Shown here piece by piece: positions 15,672 to 20,028 of a stretch of DNA of 20,028 bases (position 1 is its first letter; each line of letters opens with the position of its first letter). The position numbers were made by a program, and so were the translations under genes. The stretch covers positions 1 through 20,028 of the forward strand of contig NZ_JBHTMU010000056.1 of the NCBI RefSeq assembly GCF_042679605.1. Direction: 5' to 3'. The DNA is from Litorisediminicola beolgyonensis (GTDB taxonomy: Bacteria > Pseudomonadota > Alphaproteobacteria > Rhodobacterales > Rhodobacteraceae). The notes beneath the pieces were generated by a model that did no database searches, was not told where the DNA came from, and was given only the letters and a program-made list of their open reading frames with translations.

Positions 15672-16214
15672 ATAGCTCGCAGACCCCATAACGCGCCGCC
15701 CACCCGTGAAACCGGACCGCGCGTCAACGATCGTATCCGCGTTTCCGAAATCCGCCTGATCGGAGCCGATGGCGAGAATGTCGGTGTCGTCACGCCCGCC
15801 CGCGGCATGGAACTGGCCGAACAGGCCGGGCTCGACCTCGTCGAGATTTCCCCCAACGCCTCGCCGCCGGTCTGCAAGATCATGGATTTCGGCAAGTTCA
15901 AATACGAACAGCAGAAGCGCGAAGCCGAAGCACGCAAGAAGCAGAAGATCATCGAGGTCAAGGAGGTCAAGTTCCGCCCGAACACCGACGTCCACGACTA
16001 CGATGTGAAGATGAGAAACGTCGTGAAGTTCCTGGAAAACGGCGACAAGGTGAAGGTCACCCTGCGCTTCCGCGGCCGCGAGATGGCGCACCAGAACCTC
16101 GGACGGGACCTGCTCGAGCGCGTTGCCGACGACGTCAAGGAAATCGGCAAGGTCGAGAACATGCCGAAGATGGAAGGTCGCCAGATGGTGATGATGATCG
16201 GCCCGGTGAAATAA
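15672..16214 (+). CDS. infC: Translation initiation factor IF-3, ATA start codon
   Basis: A 180-residue initiation factor that binds the 30S subunit and rejects non-canonical start codons. The N-terminal domain begins ARRPHNAPPTRETGPRVND and includes IRLIGADGENVGVV. The C-terminal domain includes VCKIMDFGKFKYEQQK, VKFRPNTDVHDYDVK and REMAHQNLGRDLL. The frame has an in-frame TGA at 15657-15659 and no ATG, GTG or TTG codon before Met at 15807, which already lies inside the conserved N-domain. The only sensible start is therefore ATA 15672, with GAAAGGA (15658-15664) seven bases upstream. Rare starts (usually ATT) are the known basis of infC autoregulation. No rpmI or rplT follows. A leader of perhaps 130 nt with repeated motifs precedes it. 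Confidence 0.96.
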   Translation: MARRPHNAPPTRETGPRVNDRIRVSEIRLIGADGENVGVVTPARGMELAEQAGLDLVEISPNASPPVCKIMDFGKFKYEQQKREAEARKKQKIIEVKEVKFRPNTDVHDYDVKMRNVVKFLENGDKVKVTLRFRGREMAHQNLGRDLLERVADDVKEIGKVENMPKMEGRQMVMMIGPVK

Positions 16215-16236
16215 CCGCGCCGCATCGAAGGGTTAC

Positions 16237-16262
16237 GGGGGGCGCCAGCGGCGCCCCTTTTT
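16237..16262 (+). terminator. Rho-independent terminator of infC
   Basis: A perfect 8-bp stem GGGGCGCC (16239-16246) and GGCGCCCC (16250-16257) closes a 3-nt AGC loop and is followed directly by five T (16258-16262). Two further G-T pairs extend the base. It begins 22 bp after the infC stop and acts in the plus direction only. It is the one canonical intrinsic terminator seen in the window. Confidence 0.9.
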
Positions 16263-16296
16263 CGTTGGTTGGGCCGTCCGCGCGGCGTCCGAGGCC

Positions 16297-16956
16297 TCAG
16301 CGCTCGGTGATCCGGTGCCGCTTGCCGAGCCCGCGGCTGATGAACAGCGCCCCGAGCGGCACGGTCCAGAGCCAGGTCATGGTGATCGCGACTTTCTCGA
16401 GAATGCCGTCATACCCGGTCGGCGCCAGCTTGAAGGCCGCCGCGAAGGCGATCCAGAGCCCCGCCGAGGCGAGAAACAGCCACAGGTAGGCGCGCCGCAC
16501 CCCGCCCGCGCCCTGCGCCATCAACAGCGGACCCACAAGATAGAGCGGCCCGAGCGCGAAGGAGAGCTTGGTGTGCACCGTCATGCCAGGCGGGTTGTAA
16601 TCGGCATCGTGGAACTTGTCCCAGAGCCCCAGCATCACCACGGTCAGCGACAGAAGCGCCAGCGTCACGATCCCGATGGACCAGCCCGCCCGTCCGAGAT
16701 GCGCATGCGCGGCGGCAATGGCCAGTGCCAGGAGGCCGCCTGCATTGAGGTAGAACCCCAGGTCCATGATCCACTTATGATCGCCGCGCGCCAGGTCGCT
16801 GATCGTGTCGGCGATGAAATCATGCTCGGCCACTGCGTCGGCCCAGACGATCATCGCGAGCGGCGCCAGGGTGCCGATCAGGCCCGCCACACCGCAGAAG
16901 ATCAGAAGCTCCGGGCGCTCCCGCGCCACGATCTCCGCGCTTTCGTGTCTCGACAT
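16297..16956 (-). CDS. DUF998-like integral membrane protein
   Basis: A 219-residue membrane protein that resembles the DUF998 family. About six helices are visible, at roughly 20-40, 66-85, 92-112, 132-150, 156-177 and 187-205. The segment after helix 1 reads HDFIADTISDLARGDHKWIMDLGFYLNAGG, which is the family's conserved region, and a loop carries WDKFHDADYNPPGMTVHTKLS. Its biochemical role is unknown. ATG 16956 follows a GGGGAGG ribosome binding site; the frame is open further upstream (to 16995) without homology. It lies 49 bp downstream of the molybdopterin-binding gene in the same direction and could be the last gene of that transcript. Whether it has anything to do with molybdoenzymes is not visible. 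Confidence 0.8.
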   Translation of the reverse strand: MSRHESAEIVARERPELLIFCGVAGLIGTLAPLAMIVWADAVAEHDFIADTISDLARGDHKWIMDLGFYLNAGGLLALAIAAAHAHLGRAGWSIGIVTLALLSLTVVMLGLWDKFHDADYNPPGMTVHTKLSFALGPLYLVGPLLMAQGAGGVRRAYLWLFLASAGLWIAFAAAFKLAPTGYDGILEKVAITMTWLWTVPLGALFISRGLGKRHRITER

Positions 16957-17005
16957 GGTGGTCCTCCCCTTCGCCAACGCGGCGCAGAGGAGCACAGTTC
17001 CGGGT

Positions 17006-17997
17006 TCAGCCTTCGCGCGGGTGACCGCGGAGCGGGATTTCCTTCAGAAGCCCGCCCACACCCATGCGCGCGATGTCGTCGCGGCTGACGGGTACGCCGC
17101 AGAGAAGGCGCTCCATCACCCAATCCGCGCCGTTGAGCGCCGGGCTTCGGGCGCAGCCCGGCAGACCGATCACCGGCTTGGACCCGAGCGCACCGTGAAA
17201 AAGGAGATTTCCGGGATCGACCGGCATCCCGAAGAGCGCCACTTCGCCGCCAGCCCGCCGCAGCGCCTCGGGCGCGACGTCGGCGATGTCGGAGGTGGCC
17301 GATCCGGTGAGCACGAAGATCGCCTCGGCCTCGGAGCGCGCGATCGCCTCGGCCAGCGCGCCGGTCTCATGCGGCACCACACGGATCGGGGCAAGCGCGA
17401 CGCCCAGCCTCTCGAGCCGCGCGCCGATCGCCTCCTGCCCCTTCCGGCCGTCCTCGGACGCGCCCGAAACTTCGGTCTGGATCAGCTCTGCCGATCGGAT
17501 CGTCACCGGCCGGAGCCGCATCGCGCCCGCCGCCGCCTCGCAGGCCGAAGCGAGCGCCGCCTCCGGGACCGCGTAGGCGATGATCTTGACCGTCGCGACC
17601 ATCGCCCGCTCCCGCGTCCGCTGCCAGGGCGCGACGGTCGCGACCGTGATCATCGGATCGACGCGATTGACCGCGTGGATCGCCTCGGCGTCGATCTCGA
17701 CGATGCCCGGCGCCTCGGCAAAGAGATTGGCCCGCCCCGTCGCCGCGCGCCCGATCCTGAGGCCCGCCGCTTCGGGCTCGGGCACCAGCGCGCGTGCAAG
17801 CCGAGCCGCGGCGGCATCCTCCTCTACATCGCCCGCCTCGAGCCGCGCGACCGTCACATGGGCATGACCTGCGGCGCGGAGCGTCTCGATCTCCGCCCTG
17901 CCGATCCGGGTGCCCTTGCGCAGGCGCCCTTTGGCAAGTGGGACGGAATGGGCGAGGATCGCGCCCTCGGCCTCGTCCAGATCGCAATCGCCGAAGA

Positions 17998-18001
<4 letters not shown>
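17006..18001 (-). CDS. Molybdopterin-binding (MoCF-domain) protein
   Basis: A 331-residue cytoplasmic protein. The N-terminal part (DLDEAEGAILAHSVPL, then LRKGTRI, about 8-35) is typical of the molybdopterin-binding protein found with molybdo-hydroxylase maturation genes. The C-terminal half (about 170-310) is a MoaB/MogA-type fold with IFVLTGSATSDIADVAPEAL and GLPGCARSPALNGADWVMERLL, which would hold molybdopterin. In many relatives an N-terminal MobA-like nucleotidyltransferase is fused; none is present here. It likely handles Mo cofactor for xanthine or CO dehydrogenase-type enzymes together with XdhC. The start is GTG 18001, overlapping the xdhC stop in a GTGA arrangement, so the two are translationally coupled. 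Confidence 0.88.
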
Positions 18002-18969
<968 letters not shown>

Positions 18970-19057
18970 CTGAGCTCCTCTCTCTTGCCCCAGTCCTAGC
19001 ACGCCCTGCGCCGCTGTCTGCCCCTTCCAAGGTGCCGGTCCGGCCCCTTGTCGTCGA

Positions 19058-20028
19058 TCAGGCGGTCACGTCATGGCGGTAGAGCCAGTCGAAGCCTTTC
19101 ATCATCGCGCCCGGCGCCAGCCGCCCGCCGATCCCGAGCGCCAGATGGGCGGCCCCGGCGATCGGCTCGCGCAGATGGTATTTCCGGGCATTGCCATCCG
19201 CCGCGGCGAGTACCCGCGCGACACGGTCGCGCCGCGCCGCCGCGTAGGCCGAGAGCCCGTCCTCGCCGATGCCGTGGCGCGCCAGCATGCGCGCCAGGAC
19301 CCAGGCATCCTCGAGCGCCATGTTGGCTCCCTGCGCCAGGAAGGGCAGCGTCGGATGCGCGGCGTCGCCCAGCAGAACCGAGCGCGCGCCCCACCAGCGC
19401 GGCGCCACCGGGTGCCGGAAGAGCCCCCAGAGATAAGGCGTCTCGACGGCGGCGAGCAAGGCGCCTGCGTCGCCCGAAAAATCACCGAAGGCCGCGCGGA
19501 GCGCCGCCGGGTCGTCGCGATGCGACCAGCCCTCCGCCACCCAGTCCCGGAGCTCCTCGACCGCGACCAGATTGACCAGCGATCCACCGCGAAGCGGATA
19601 GGTGACCAGATGCCGCCCCGGCCCCATATGCACATGCGCCTCGTCGGGATGTCCGGTCACGTTCGGCACGGTCGCGCGCCAGGCGACCTGTCCGGTGAAC
19701 CGCGGCGGCGCCTCGCCGTTCAGCACGCTGCGCAGGACCGAATGAAGACCATCCGCGCCAATGACGAGATCGGCCGTCCATAGGGTCCCGTCCTCGAGCC
19801 CCACGCCCCCCTCTTCGGGCGTGGCGCGCGCGCCGGTTACGATCTCGGCCCCGGCCGTGGTTGCCGCCGAGGCCAGAGCCGCCACCAGATCGGCCCGATG
19901 GACAAAGCGGTAGGCCATCTCCGGCCCGAGCCGCGTCAGGTCGAGCCGCAGCACCGGCCGCCCAGAGCGCCGCCGGAGCACCACACCGCGCGCCTTGGGC
20001 GCGTCGCCGAGCGCGGCCTCGCAGCCCA
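19058..20028 (-). CDS. FAD-dependent monooxygenase, salicylate-hydroxylase-like (5' end cut off)
   Basis: The C-terminal 323 or so residues of a class A flavoprotein monooxygenase. The reading frame is open to the window edge, so the N-terminal GxGxxG FAD-binding fold is missing and the true start lies outside. Visible motifs are the RFVHRADLVAALASAA helix, the DG motif in LVIGADGLHSVLRSVL, and the second FAD motif GDAAHPTLPFLAQGANMALEDAWVLA. These place it with the UbiH/salicylate hydroxylase/3-hydroxybenzoate 6-hydroxylase group; the substrate cannot be told from what is here. A GTG at 19984 is inside the domain and is not the start: upstream codons (A-L-G-D-A-P-K-A-R-G) continue the family pattern. 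It precedes xdhC by 88 bp in the same direction. Confidence 0.88.
   Translation of the reverse strand, partial: GCEAALGDAPKARGVVLRRRSGRPVLRLDLTRLGPEMAYRFVHRADLVAALASAATTAGAEIVTGARATPEEGGVGLEDGTLWTADLVIGADGLHSVLRSVLNGEAPPRFTGQVAWRATVPNVTGHPDEAHVHMGPGRHLVTYPLRGGSLVNLVAVEELRDWVAEGWSHRDDPAALRAAFGDFSGDAGALLAAVETPYLWGLFRHPVAPRWWGARSVLLGDAAHPTLPFLAQGANMALEDAWVLARMLARHGIGEDGLSAYAAARRDRVARVLAAADGNARKYHLREPIAGAAHLALGIGGRLAPGAMMKGFDWLYRHDVTA

Overview
The window reads as a GC-rich alphaproteobacterial chromosome segment, most likely Rhodobacteraceae (Rhodobacter / Paracoccus / roseobacter group). Three things point there: the gene chain chvI-chvG-hprK-rapZ-EIIA(Man)-HPr, the sulfite-reduction cluster Lrp / cysG-DUF2849-cysI-cysH-DUF934-ferredoxin-NADP reductase, and a DUF6473 protein. 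These are placements by family recognition, not by database search. The region is ordinary core chromosome. I see no insertion sequence, phage gene, CRISPR array, tRNA or rRNA.

Layout. (1) 86-1972: a DUF6473 protein (minus) diverges from 3-hydroxybutyryl-CoA dehydrogenase (plus). (2) 2121-6626, all minus: the acid/envelope-stress two-component system ChvI-ChvG leads a translationally coupled chain of regulatory phosphotransfer genes (HPr kinase, RapZ, EIIA-Man, HPr), with no sugar-transport permease. (3) 6627-6973: a 347-bp divergent control region with a striking 14-bp tandem repeat upstream of pckA. (4) 6974-8572: pckA, the gluconeogenic PEP carboxykinase. (5) 8688-14818: an Lrp/AsnC regulator diverges from a tightly packed operon for assimilatory sulfate reduction: siroheme synthesis (cysG), DUF2849, siroheme/4Fe-4S sulfite reductase, an Fe-S type APS reductase, DUF934, then ferredoxin-NADP reductase. 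(6) 14834-15460: an orphan six-helix membrane protein. (7) 15672-16214: infC, which must start at an ATA codon, followed by a textbook terminator. (8) 16297-20028, all minus: a DUF998 membrane protein, a molybdopterin-binding protein, XdhC, and an FAD monooxygenase cut by the window edge.

How the genes work together. The ChvGI/PTS block couples envelope or pH sensing to carbon and nitrogen status, and pckA sits next door under what looks like a carbon-responsive operator. In the cys block, APS is reduced to sulfite by CysH and then to sulfide by CysI. CysG makes the siroheme CysI needs, and the ferredoxin-NADP reductase is a likely electron source. An Lrp-box-like site in the lrp-cysG gap suggests that the divergent Lrp protein controls it. 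The XdhC/MPT-binding pair is molybdenum-cofactor maturation machinery for a molybdo-hydroxylase that lies outside this window.

No clearly new multigene system was found. The best second-look items are non-coding: mirrored hairpins at convergent junctions, a hairpin that contains two convergent stop codons, phased Lrp-like sites and the pckA tandem repeat. In proteins, the items are the infC ATA start, a degenerate RapZ P-loop and a possible degenerate SGNH fold in DUF6473.
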